A program made the position numbers and the translations under genes. 30,725 nt of DNA, taken from contig MSJI02000205.1 in assembly GCA_001931905.2 (NCBI GenBank), positions 1-30,725 on the forward strand. Direction: 5' to 3'. Shown here one piece after another: positions 1 through 8,149 of the stretch (the stretch's first letter is position 1; each line of letters opens with the position of its first letter). The notes beneath the pieces were generated by a model. It did no database searches and had not been told where the DNA came from. It saw only the letters and a program-made list of their open reading frames with translations. The DNA is from Cladosporium sp. IMV 00045. Its lineage: Eukaryota > Ascomycota > Dothideomycetes > Cladosporiales > Cladosporiaceae.

Positions 1-1484
1 TCGAGACGGTGTACCACATTCTGGATGTCCAGCAATTCAAGGAACTGTACGAGCAATACTGGCACAGCCCTGACAATGTCCCGCGTGGGTTTCATTCCAG
101 CATGATTCTGGTCTTTGCGGTAGGTGCTGCTATCTGCCAGAACCATGGCGTGAGCCGCAAGAACATCACGCACTGGATATTCCTGGCTTTGCAGTGGCTG
201 AGTCATCCTCGAGATAAGCTGAAGATGGATCTATGGAGTCTTCGAACACATTGCTTGTTGCTACTGGCTCGCCAAGCGAACGGTATCGACGGCAAAATGA
301 CGTCGCTGTCTGCGAGTTCTTGCGTGGTGACAGCGATGCACATGGGTCTCCACATTGACCCTGTGCATTTTTCAGAATCGCAAGTCCCGCGAAACGAGCA
401 TGAAATTAGACGACGCCTTTGGGCTGCAGTGCTGGAGCTAGAATTGCAAGCAAATATGGATGCTGGAGGAAGGCCACTCGTGAGAGAAGACGACTGGGAC
501 TGTGGGCCTCCGAACAACATCGATGACAACGGGACCATCACAACTGCCACCCGAACCCAACGCCTGCCGATTGAGAGATACACACAATCTTCCATGCAAA
601 TTTTGCTCGCAAGGTCGATACCTGTAAGGTTGAAAATCGTGCGATTCGTCAATGACTTCCGCCCGAATCTTCGTTACCAAGACGCCCTCGCTTTGAGCAA
701 AGAACTCGTGGAGGAAATGCGCAAGAGCAGTGCTTTGATTGAGACCTGGCGCAAAGCAAATGCCCCAATTACTCAATTCCAGATTCAGCTCTTCCACCTC
801 TACATGCATCGCTTTCTGCTGGCCCTCCATTATACTTACGGCCTCAAAGCAAAAGACGAACCTCTCTTCTATTACTCCCGCAAACTCTGTCTTGACTCCG
901 CGCTGGCTGTCCTCACACCACCCGCGCACCAAAGGGATGCCGACTTCTACCAACTCGTCCTCCATGGCCGTAGCGTCTATCAAGATGTCTACTCCGGCGC
1001 CGGGAACTTTCTCACCGAGTACATCTACGCTGAGAGCGCAAATGCGCCACTTCTACTCCCATCAGGCAGCGCTTCTCCGCATGACAGCCTCATCTCAGCA
1101 ATCGAGAGCCATCTACCACTCACTCTCGCCCGCATCGAATCTTGTCAGACGAATGTGAAAAGCCACATGCTCTTCTGCTGTCTGCTCGCCTTCGCCAAAG
1201 CCGTTGACACCGGAGCAGATGTCTCGCGAGCTTTGCGCAGCGCTATTGAAAACTCTCTGCAAGAGGCTTATAGTGTCTTGCGGGCGAGGTTTGAGGGTCC
1301 GTCGCCGACAATGGGTACGGGCGAGGACATGCCGTTTGCCCAGGATGTTTCGCTAGAGAATTGGTTTAGTTGGATGCAAGGTGATGATGTCTTTGGATCA
1401 GTGGAGGGAGATGCTTGGATGAATGGTTTGGATTGGGGTGTTGGCGATGGGTCCGCGATGGCAGGTGGTGGAGCTGGGATCTGA
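1..1484 (+). CDS. Fungal-specific (zinc-cluster type) transcription factor, C-terminal part; 5' end outside window
   Basis: The reading frame is already open at the left edge (codons in phase from base 3) and ends at TGA 1482-1484, so the N-terminus and any Zn2Cys6 DNA-binding cluster lie outside. About 490 residues are visible. They match the fungal transcription factor middle homology region: a helix like MHMGLHIDP, the charged EIRRRLWAAVLELELQ motif and then GRPLVREDDWDCGPPNNIDD, which is the usual RRRLW...GRP...PxNIDD arrangement of this family. The tail is acidic and Gly/Trp-rich (GDDVFGSVEGDAWMNGLDW), plausibly an activation segment. By family the protein is a nuclear regulator. Its target pathway cannot be told from this part, and no cluster of metabolic genes follows it. 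No intron is needed in the visible part. Confidence 0.85.
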   Translation, partial: ETVYHILDVQQFKELYEQYWHSPDNVPRGFHSSMILVFAVGAAICQNHGVSRKNITHWIFLALQWLSHPRDKLKMDLWSLRTHCLLLLARQANGIDGKMTSLSASSCVVTAMHMGLHIDPVHFSESQVPRNEHEIRRRLWAAVLELELQANMDAGGRPLVREDDWDCGPPNNIDDNGTITTATRTQRLPIERYTQSSMQILLARSIPVRLKIVRFVNDFRPNLRYQDALALSKELVEEMRKSSALIETWRKANAPITQFQIQLFHLYMHRFLLALHYTYGLKAKDEPLFYYSRKLCLDSALAVLTPPAHQRDADFYQLVLHGRSVYQDVYSGAGNFLTEYIYAESANAPLLLPSGSASPHDSLISAIESHLPLTLARIESCQTNVKSHMLFCCLLAFAKAVDTGADVSRALRSAIENSLQEAYSVLRARFEGPSPTMGTGEDMPFAQDVSLENWFSWMQGDDVFGSVEGDAWMNGLDWGVGDGSAMAGGGAGI

Positions 1485-2168
1485 GGTTCAAACGATGTAA
1501 TAATTTGGGGGGAAGACGTGTTTTGATGTCTCGAAGATAATGTATCACTCGATTGTAAGACTTTGAGAAATGGAATCACGCAGCTCAATTGATGAATGAA
1601 GTACGGTTTTCTGGAATCGCTAGCTAAACTTTTGGTTTTGAACCTTCTGTGCTTTGTCCATGTCTTTCTGAAGGAGATTCGTGGAATGATGTACTGGGTG
1701 TAGTGTTTGTTCCGTGTGCTGTGTGCTGTGTTCTGCTTGGTGTGCTCTGTGTGCTGTGATCGTTTTGTAATGGGTGAGTTTGTTGAGCGCTGTGGCTATT
1801 TTGATGTATGCTGTATAAAGTGTTTCGACTGGCCAAAACCAACTGGGAACCGAGCCAGGTCGTTTCGGTCCACCAGTCGAATTTTTGGACTTGTGATGGG
1901 TCCCATCTACCAAGTTGCCAACGGAAGGCAGCATGTCGCAACGGTCGGTCGTAGATCGAGGTTGCTTGCAATGATGAATCCGCGTCTTCTTCCATGAGTA
2001 ACCGGGATGACTCTTTGGGTGAAAGATCTTCTGGTCACCGAGAGACCAAGCAAAGATGGTTTGGATTCAAATGTGCTGATGCAGCCTTCAGTGCTTCAAG
2101 AGCTTGCTTGGAACACTTCTGACTGTGACGAGCTCCCGATGAGACGTTGCATGAGCTTTGAAGATGCG
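1485..2168. other. Intergenic region between converging genes
   Basis: This holds the 3' flank of the transcription factor and the 3' flank of the damaged DUF6604 locus on the other strand. A GT/TG-rich stretch lies near 1700-1760. Open frames on the minus strand here (for example 1624-1995) are low-complexity and unlike any family I know. I see no gene. Confidence 0.5.
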
Positions 2169-2728
2169 CTAAATCAAGCCACGATCGATCAAGGTTTGAC
2201 GAACCTTGTGGAGCGTGTGGATGTGATGTTTGTGTTTCGCGTTGTTATCAAAGCGGCTGTCGTTCTCGGGCAATCGCTGGTGCCATTGATAGAGCTTCTC
2301 TCGACCGTGTTGAGTGCTTCGACGACATCTGGGGGAGGCATAGCACGGAGCATTGTGGCGAGCGCCATGTATGACCCAGTCGTGATGTAGGGTACCTCGA
2401 TGACTGGTTCACTGCGTGATGCGTATCGATCGTAGCGAATCTGGACTTTCGAAGTGGACATACCCACGCTGAGGGATAGCTTTGTGACTCGACCGGTGTT
2501 GTCTTGTTCGGTTTTGAGGAATCCAGCATCGTTGACCAGCCACACGAGAAAAGTCTGTCCTGCTTTCTGGTAGGCAGGGACAAGCTCTCTCAGCTCTGAA
2601 GGAAGCGTGGCATCTAGAGCCAGCGTGGTCATGGCGGCTTGGAGCGAGGAGTTCGTGCAACGGTTGGCATCTTGCCATTGAAGGTTGGTAGACCTGGGAC
2701 TCGGTGGAGTCCAAACGTAGAATGCCAT
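2169..2728 (-). pseudogene. DUF6604-type domain locus, frameshifted
   Basis: An ATG at 2728 opens a frame that reads DATLPSELRELVPAYQKAG, the start of a DUF6604-type helical domain. It continues through VPYITTGSYMALATMLRAMP to VVEALN at about 2310. There the frame is lost. The match resumes in another frame (GREKLYQWHQRLPENDSRF, then HHIHTLHKVRQTL) and ends at TAG 2169-2171. The neighbouring copy at 3410-3880 reads MVEYLDKTIAGRQELREWH over the same interval, and this copy is about 10 nt shorter there. No GT-AG intron can restore the frame without deleting conserved residues. The second ATG (MTTLALDATLPSEL) may be the original start. The function of DUF6604 is unknown; it is usually N-terminal in large fungal proteins. 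An assembly error remains possible. Confidence 0.65.
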
Positions 2729-2942
2729 GGATCTGTTGGAAGTTTTGGTCTTTTCCGTGGTGACGGGAGTCTTTGCTGTAGAGTCCTGCGATAAGTGATG
2801 GAGTGTCGAGTCTAAGAGTCGCCGTATCGTTCGTTGTTATTTCGTTTCGATTTCACGGGTATGTGGAGCTGCCCAAGGCAGCTCTACATATCCGTGCAGT
2901 TAAGTGAATTCACTCGAGAGCTCGTGCTAACACGAAGTGCCT

Positions 2943-2992
2943 GAGGTGTGCGTAGGGGTCTGTGACAGAGGTGTGCGTTGGGGCCTGTGACA
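2943..2992. repeat. Two-copy 25-bp tandem repeat
   Basis: Bases 2943-2967 and 2968-2992 are adjacent copies of a 25-bp unit beginning GAGGTGTGCG and ending CTGTGACA. They differ at two positions (A/T and T/C). Confidence 0.85.
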
Positions 2993-3059
2993 CGCGTGGT
3001 GTTAGTGGCCGTTCTTTGAGATTGATGCCTTGCACACAGCATGTTGCTTGAGTCTTTTT

Positions 3060-3062
<3 letters not shown>

Positions 3063-3100
<38 letters not shown>
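3063..3100. repeat. (TA)19 microsatellite
   Basis: An uninterrupted run of about 19 TA dinucleotides, preceded by TTTTTCTT and followed by TTTTAAC. A short frame through it encodes only alternating Tyr/Ile and is not a gene. Confidence 0.95.
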
Positions 3101-3104
<4 letters not shown>

Positions 3105-3409
3105 AACATTTCGCTCGAAATGGACAAATCATACCTTCATGAATGCAGAGGGAGGACACTCGACCGTAAGAGAAAAGAATTGACCGCAAATGCTATCCTA
3201 CTACGAAATACCGAGTCACGCAATCCTATCAATCAATGAAAGACCACTTCAACAATTGGTGCTCACATTGCCCTGTCCTGCCACACCCTCCTCGAACGAG
3301 CTTGATTGACAAGGCATTGTTAGTCGTCCAATCTGTACTGTGATCGCTAAAGAGGTTCGACCAGCTTGAGACCAAGTTGATTGCGAACAATGAGGATGAG
3401 GTCCTCAGT

Positions 3410-5596
3410 CTAAGAACGAAGGCTTCTTTGACAACTTTGTTGGGCCAATCTGTTTTCTGCGCTCATGATGTTGGCATGCGAAGCGTTGGTCAAGTTGCCT
3501 TTTTCGATAAGTAAAGACCTGACTTCAACAAGCGTGTTGACGATCGCTTGGTGGTTCCTGTTATACTGGAATCTCTCGTCGTCCGGTGGTAGGCGGTCAT
3601 GCCATTCGCGCAGCTCTTGGCGGCCCGCGATAGTCTTGTCCAGATACTCGACCATTTGCTTGCTGGGCGGTATCGGTGCATGTTCCGAGGCTGCCAAATT
3701 GGCAATCCGTTTGAGATTTTCACAAGAGATCTTTGGAACTTTCCTCGGCTCGCCATACTCAGGGTCTGTCCATTCCCATTTGTACAATATCCCCAACTTA
3801 GCCCTCTGGTCAGGTGAACGTGTCATCAAACAAGCCCCAAGCCACTTGATGAGGAGTCGATCAAACTCTTCGCCGGCCTACTTGTATTCTCTCACGCGCC
3901 TGTGGAGATTTCCAGGAAGCTGAGAGTCTTTCGGGAGGGCGTCCGCACCTCCTGCGGCAATGGTCGGCGTAGTGCTAGGCAGAAGAGCCTGGGCTTGGTT
4001 GCTCGTCGCGGGGACGGGTGCTGCACCGCACGTAGGAGGTGGGACGGTCTTGATTCTCTGGTCCTGAGGGGAAGAGGCCGTCGGTTGGGAGCCATTTGAA
4101 ACTCCGCCTGACGTCTCGGCCAGAGAGGTTCTACCGGATGTGTCGGACGGCAGCTTTTGGTGCTTGTCCTGTACTGAAGGCTGAATGGAGGCACTCGTAG
4201 TGCTACTCAGCAGGGCGTCTGACTTGTTGCAGGAGGTAGGGATAGATGCTTCAAAAGCAGCTCTTGGCGGTGATTTTGTGCTGCTCGCATCGTCAGAAGG
4301 CGGGCACGTGCGGTTCTTCGGCGGTTCGAGCTGCTTTTGGACTGAGGCCTCCGCAGCGAACGTTTCCGGGAGAAGATTTGTATAATTGTAGTACTTGGCC
4401 CTGCAAATCGCATATTGTTGCTCGCCAGCATCAGATCTCAAGATAGCCGTCTTCGCGAGCTGAATGAAGCGTTCTTTGTCGACGTTCGGCAGTGGAGTCT
4501 TCATATGAAGGTCAAACTCCAGTAGATAATCCTTGACGTCTTGCCAGGTCTTGAGCTCTCGTTTCGGGGTGAAATCCCCGCCCTCGACCTGCTCCAGGCT
4601 ACGCAGCCATCCTGGGTTACATGCATCGTCGACAGCCATGATGAGAGTCGCCTGGAGATTGGCAACAGCCCTCCGACGATACATTGTGGCACCCTCCAGA
4701 GCGACAGGGCACTTTCGAGCCTCCCAAATCTGCTCGATTGTCGGTAACTCATCACAATAGAAGACTTGCGACTTCTGGGATCCAGTCCAGGGCGTGCGGA
4801 TCTTGCAGTCGCTGCGAAGGAGGTAAGCAGAGTTTAGCTGACGCACATCGAGAACGTCGATGATGTGCAGGCTATGTGTACGTCAGCGACAATATTATAC
4901 AGTTCAGTGGGTCGAAGTATACACACTGATCATCTGGGTTGAAACCCACCATCTTCAGATCCTGAAGTGTCTTCTCTTTGTTGCCCAGTATCAGTATGAT
5001 GCTTTGCCTAGGCTCACATTTCTTGTGTTCGCCGTGCTCGTGGAACGTCGAAGATTTGGTGGACACCCGGCGACCTGAGTGGTCGTAGCATGAAGGCTCC
5101 AAGGCTTTGCGGATTCTGGTGCAAATTATGGCCGCAGTCTCGGCGCTCATTGGTTTTTCCTTGTCTGGGAAATCCCATGTGAAGTGGCCAGAGGTGTATT
5201 TGCCTTTCATTTCGGTGATTTCATTTGGCGAGAGATCTTTAAGTGCGGCAGTGTTGACCCTACAGTAGCCGAGAGATTCCTTCACGACGGTATCTTCGTG
5301 CCGTTCGACGTCAAGATCAATACAGATGAATTTGACGTCCCCAAAACACTTGATCTGGGTGGGCTTCTCGCGATCAACGAGCAGGAGAGGATTTCCATAC
5401 CGAAGCTTTTTGAGATCTGTGACAGTCAGTCTAGTATTCGATTGGAGCGTTTACTTTGCTCACCTTCATCGTCCAATTTTGGTTTGAGCCCCACGGCCAT
5501 TTGCACTGTCGTGAGTCCTTCTTGCGCCATCTTCCACCTGTCTTCGTCCTCCACGAGCTCATGGGCAGCCATGACGGCGGTGGCTGCGCCGGACAT
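3410..5596 (-). pseudogene. Gfd2/YDR514C-like RNase H-fold domain joined to a DUF6604-type domain, split by an in-frame TAG
   Basis: Start ATG at 5596. Exons are 5464-5596, 4927-5416 and from 4871 down; introns of 47 nt (5417-5463, GTGAGC..CAG) and 55 nt (4872-4926, GTGTGT..TAG) keep the frame. Exon 2 carries FGDVKFICIDLDVERHED, the first acidic motif of a DEDD-type nuclease fold, and IILILGNKEKTLQDLKMVGF. Exon 3 carries LHIIDVLDVRQL and a final helix, NLQATLIMAVDDA. The order matches the Gfd2/YDR514C family, although the terminal His/Asp motif looks degenerate. A Ser/Pro-rich linker follows. The frame meets TAG at 3878-3880 after LPGNLHRRVREYK (538 residues) and continues in the same frame for 155 more residues, ending at 3410. 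That continuation has the DUF6604-type motifs ISCENLKRIANLAAS and AGRQELREWHDRLP. The paralogue at 2169-2728 reads straight through this site. Expression of the 538-residue part is possible. Confidence 0.7.
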
Positions 5597-6115
5597 GGTG
5601 ATGATCTGTGTGTTGCAGTGTCTGTTGTGGTTCAGATGTCGCGGACCAAGTCTGCATCGAGTGAAGATATTGCAAAGGTGAAGGAGCGGCTTTGAACTAT
5701 ACGGCTCATTCAGGCCAAACAAGGCAGACTTGCAGGGCTAGCTCACATGTAGACCCACCTTAGGGCCCGTGTCGTGTAAGTGAGGTGTGCTTTGGAGCTA
5801 ACTTGAATGTGATACACATCGGTTCCCCTGGGAGATACAAACCTAACGTATGCCTTGATTTGTACGAATCTTCTTGTCGAAACCGAGGATCTTCATTTGA
5901 AAAGCCGATAGGCGAAGATGATACGAGGGTCCTTCGACGAAAAGAGGACTGTTGGCTACAAATGTTATCTTACCTCCAAGACTTATGTACCTATTCAAAT
6001 AATCAACAACTATTTAGCAGATCAAAACTTACAAGACATGCTCATGAACACTAAATCAATCATTGTCTTTGTAATTCCGCCCTCATTCGCCTACTCTTAC
6101 AGTGCCTGTGAAGGC
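5597..6115. other. Intergenic region, presumed promoter of the 3410-5596 locus
   Basis: About 520 bp lie between the start of the Gfd2/DUF6604 locus and the stop of the decarboxylase gene, both on the minus strand. I see no gene or strong motif. Confidence 0.5.
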
Positions 6116-7744
6116 TCACTCGTCCTCGCCAATCGCATAGCCAAGCTGCTCACCAACCCTCACGTGCATTCCCTTCTCAATGCACCATTTGAAACCGCCC
6201 TTCCTTCCGGAGCCATCAGCTCCCATGTAACCCTCATCGAGGGTAGGTCTTCTGCCCTTGGGAGCCTCAAATACCATGACAATGGTGCTGCCAAGCTGGA
6301 AACCGCCCATCTCCTCTCCTCTCTTGAGAGCATGGCCGCCCAGCACATTCGATGCGGCTTTGTATGTTGCCTCTGCGTACCCGGAGTAAGTCTCGCCTTT
6401 TTCCTTAGCTTCCGCGGCGGCTTGGTCGGCCTGGGTGTCTGTGAGAAGGCTGTTGGTCCGGAGTTCGCGATCGAAGTTGACAACGATTGATCCAACGTTT
6501 GTGGCACCAACAGGTGTGTAGGAGAAGAAACCGTACTTCCACTTGCCCAGGAGAACCACACGCTCATTCAAAGTGAACAATCCAGGGAGCGTGCGGACCA
6601 AGTAGGGCGACACAGAGTACAGCTCGCCGGCAAAGTGTCGTCGAGACTCAACGACCCAGGAGACAGGCGAGTGAAAGCGGTGGTAGTCGCCAGGAGCGAG
6701 ATAGACGACACAGTAGTAAAGCGCAGTAGGCGTTTCGGCCTGACCGCCAAAGTAGTACCAAGGCTTCTTTGATTGGGCGAGATCTGCTTGCACAGCCTCC
6801 TCAGAGCTTGCACGAGATGGTGTACTTTGATCCTCAGCCGGATGCACATTTTCCTTTGCGCCCTCTCTCGTCTTAGGTTTTTGCGCGGCTCCAGAGAAAA
6901 GCGATGGAAGATCGTAAGAGATGCCATTGACCCGAGCGAATTCCTCATCAGCCTTGATCTTCTCTTCATCGCCTTCCCTGATCCTGAATTGGCTAGTGTT
7001 GGGAGAACCAGATTTACCAGCGACGTTGCTGCTTGGTTTTCCACCTTCAGTTGGTCTCTCTCCGAGAAGAGCATCGACAGAATAGGTGACTCCCTTTACT
7101 TGCTCGATATCGCCATGTTCAATGACACCAAATTGTACGATCTTTCCATCAGCAGGCGAAAGAAGCGCATTGGGGTTTGGGTCCAGAGGTCTGGCACCAG
7201 GCTTGAGGGTACGGTAGAAGAATTCGGCCAGATTGCGGAAGTTGTGCAAGTCCTTCTCTTCAATTTCATCAAAGTTGACGCCAAACACCCAGCCGTATAG
7301 CTTAAAACCAGGCACACGAAGGTAGTATGGGATATCCAAGCTGTTGAACTGTCCCCACAATCTACTGAGCGCCTTGAGCGGCAATGTAGACATGATCTGA
7401 ACTGCCCACGGTCCACTAGGCCTGATTCTGTGATTCGAAGGTGGTCCATCTCCGCTATTGCGGCGCGCCCACTCATCGTCTGGTCCGGACTCGCTCACAT
7501 AAGTTCTGTAGAAATGGAAGCTGCCGAGGAATGCCACACCGAGGGCAATTGGGATCGGTCGCCATACTATCTGTGTCGAGTCGAGTGCTGTGCGTAGCCG
7601 CTTGCGGAAAGGGTCCCTGCCATTCTGTGACTGGTGTTGACGTTGAGAGGCCGAGAAGTGTCTGGTGCTCGGTGCTGGCCGTCGGCGATGGAGGGCAGCA
7701 CGGAAAAGAGGGGAAGTGCGCCTGAAGAGCGCGGGCGTCGACAT
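6116..7744 (-). CDS. psd1: Phosphatidylserine decarboxylase proenzyme, mitochondrial
   Basis: The protein decarboxylates phosphatidylserine to phosphatidylethanolamine at the mitochondrial inner membrane. The start is the ATG at 7744; 542 residues, no intron. Residues 1-55 are rich in Arg/Ser and free of acids, as in a matrix presequence, and a membrane segment follows at about 64-79. The catalytic parts are complete: SPADGK with Asp199, DYHRFHSP with His358, and the self-cleavage motif LGST at 484-487, where Ser486 becomes the pyruvoyl group of the alpha chain. Family knowledge: cleavage between Gly and Ser of LGST yields beta and alpha chains. A low-complexity insert at about 235-325 separates the two conserved halves. 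The gene diverges from the Herp-like gene at 8150. PSD1 fits better than the vacuolar/Golgi C2-domain PSD2, because there is no C2 domain and there is a presequence. Confidence 0.95.
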   Translation of the reverse strand: MSTPALFRRTSPLFRAALHRRRPAPSTRHFSASQRQHQSQNGRDPFRKRLRTALDSTQIVWRPIPIALGVAFLGSFHFYRTYVSESGPDDEWARRNSGDGPPSNHRIRPSGPWAVQIMSTLPLKALSRLWGQFNSLDIPYYLRVPGFKLYGWVFGVNFDEIEEKDLHNFRNLAEFFYRTLKPGARPLDPNPNALLSPADGKIVQFGVIEHGDIEQVKGVTYSVDALLGERPTEGGKPSSNVAGKSGSPNTSQFRIREGDEEKIKADEEFARVNGISYDLPSLFSGAAQKPKTREGAKENVHPAEDQSTPSRASSEEAVQADLAQSKKPWYYFGGQAETPTALYYCVVYLAPGDYHRFHSPVSWVVESRRHFAGELYSVSPYLVRTLPGLFTLNERVVLLGKWKYGFFSYTPVGATNVGSIVVNFDRELRTNSLLTDTQADQAAAEAKEKGETYSGYAEATYKAASNVLGGHALKRGEEMGGFQLGSTIVMVFEAPKGRRPTLDEGYMGADGSGRKGGFKWCIEKGMHVRVGEQLGYAIGEDE

Positions 7745-8149
7745 GGTGGAGTGGACAGCAATCAATTACATAGCCATGCCAGGTATAAGAGAAGAGCGCA
7801 ATAAGCGCGTAGTTGTGATGCGTGTTCCCGCTGAGAGATGTAAGTGAGGTATCTCACGGAAGTGAAGTGTCTTGCTGCTTTCAAGTTGCTTTGCTACCCC
7901 GGATGACGTTGCGGTATACTTTGCACTAGCGCGGGCGAACTGTTTCCCTGCAGCTCTCCCATGTGTCCTTCCCAATCCATAACAGCCAGCTGGTCACCTT
8001 CGTCCTCTGAAACACAACTTTTTTCGACACTCATTTGCACTCTTCGTTCAAGCGATTGATACTTTGCGCGGCCACTCTTGCACCGCAGATAATGATTCTC
8101 CAGTAAACAATAGTCTACTACGTCAACCCGACAACGTCAGCGAAACAGG
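7745..8149. promoter_or_regulatory. Bidirectional promoter region between psd1 and the Herp-like gene
   Basis: The 405 bp separate two divergent start codons. Both 5' leaders must lie here. I see no clear TATA box, so the regulatory role is inferred from arrangement alone. Confidence 0.5.

Larger units (their letters stand above)
2729..3409. other. Intergenic region between the two DUF6604 loci
   Basis: No gene is visible. The region holds a two-copy 25-bp direct repeat (2943-2992) and a long TA microsatellite (3063-3100), listed separately. It is the presumed upstream flank of the 2169-2728 locus and the 3' flank of the 3410-5596 locus. Confidence 0.5.

Noticed and set aside
1624..1995. A 123-codon minus-strand frame downstream of the first DUF6604 locus
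   Set aside because: Low-complexity (Thr/His/Ser-rich) C-terminus, with no link in frame to the DUF6604 locus that I could find.
5918..6490. A 190-codon plus-strand frame overlapping the end of psd1
   Set aside because: It is antisense to the LGST-containing catalytic part of psd1 and shows no motif of its own.
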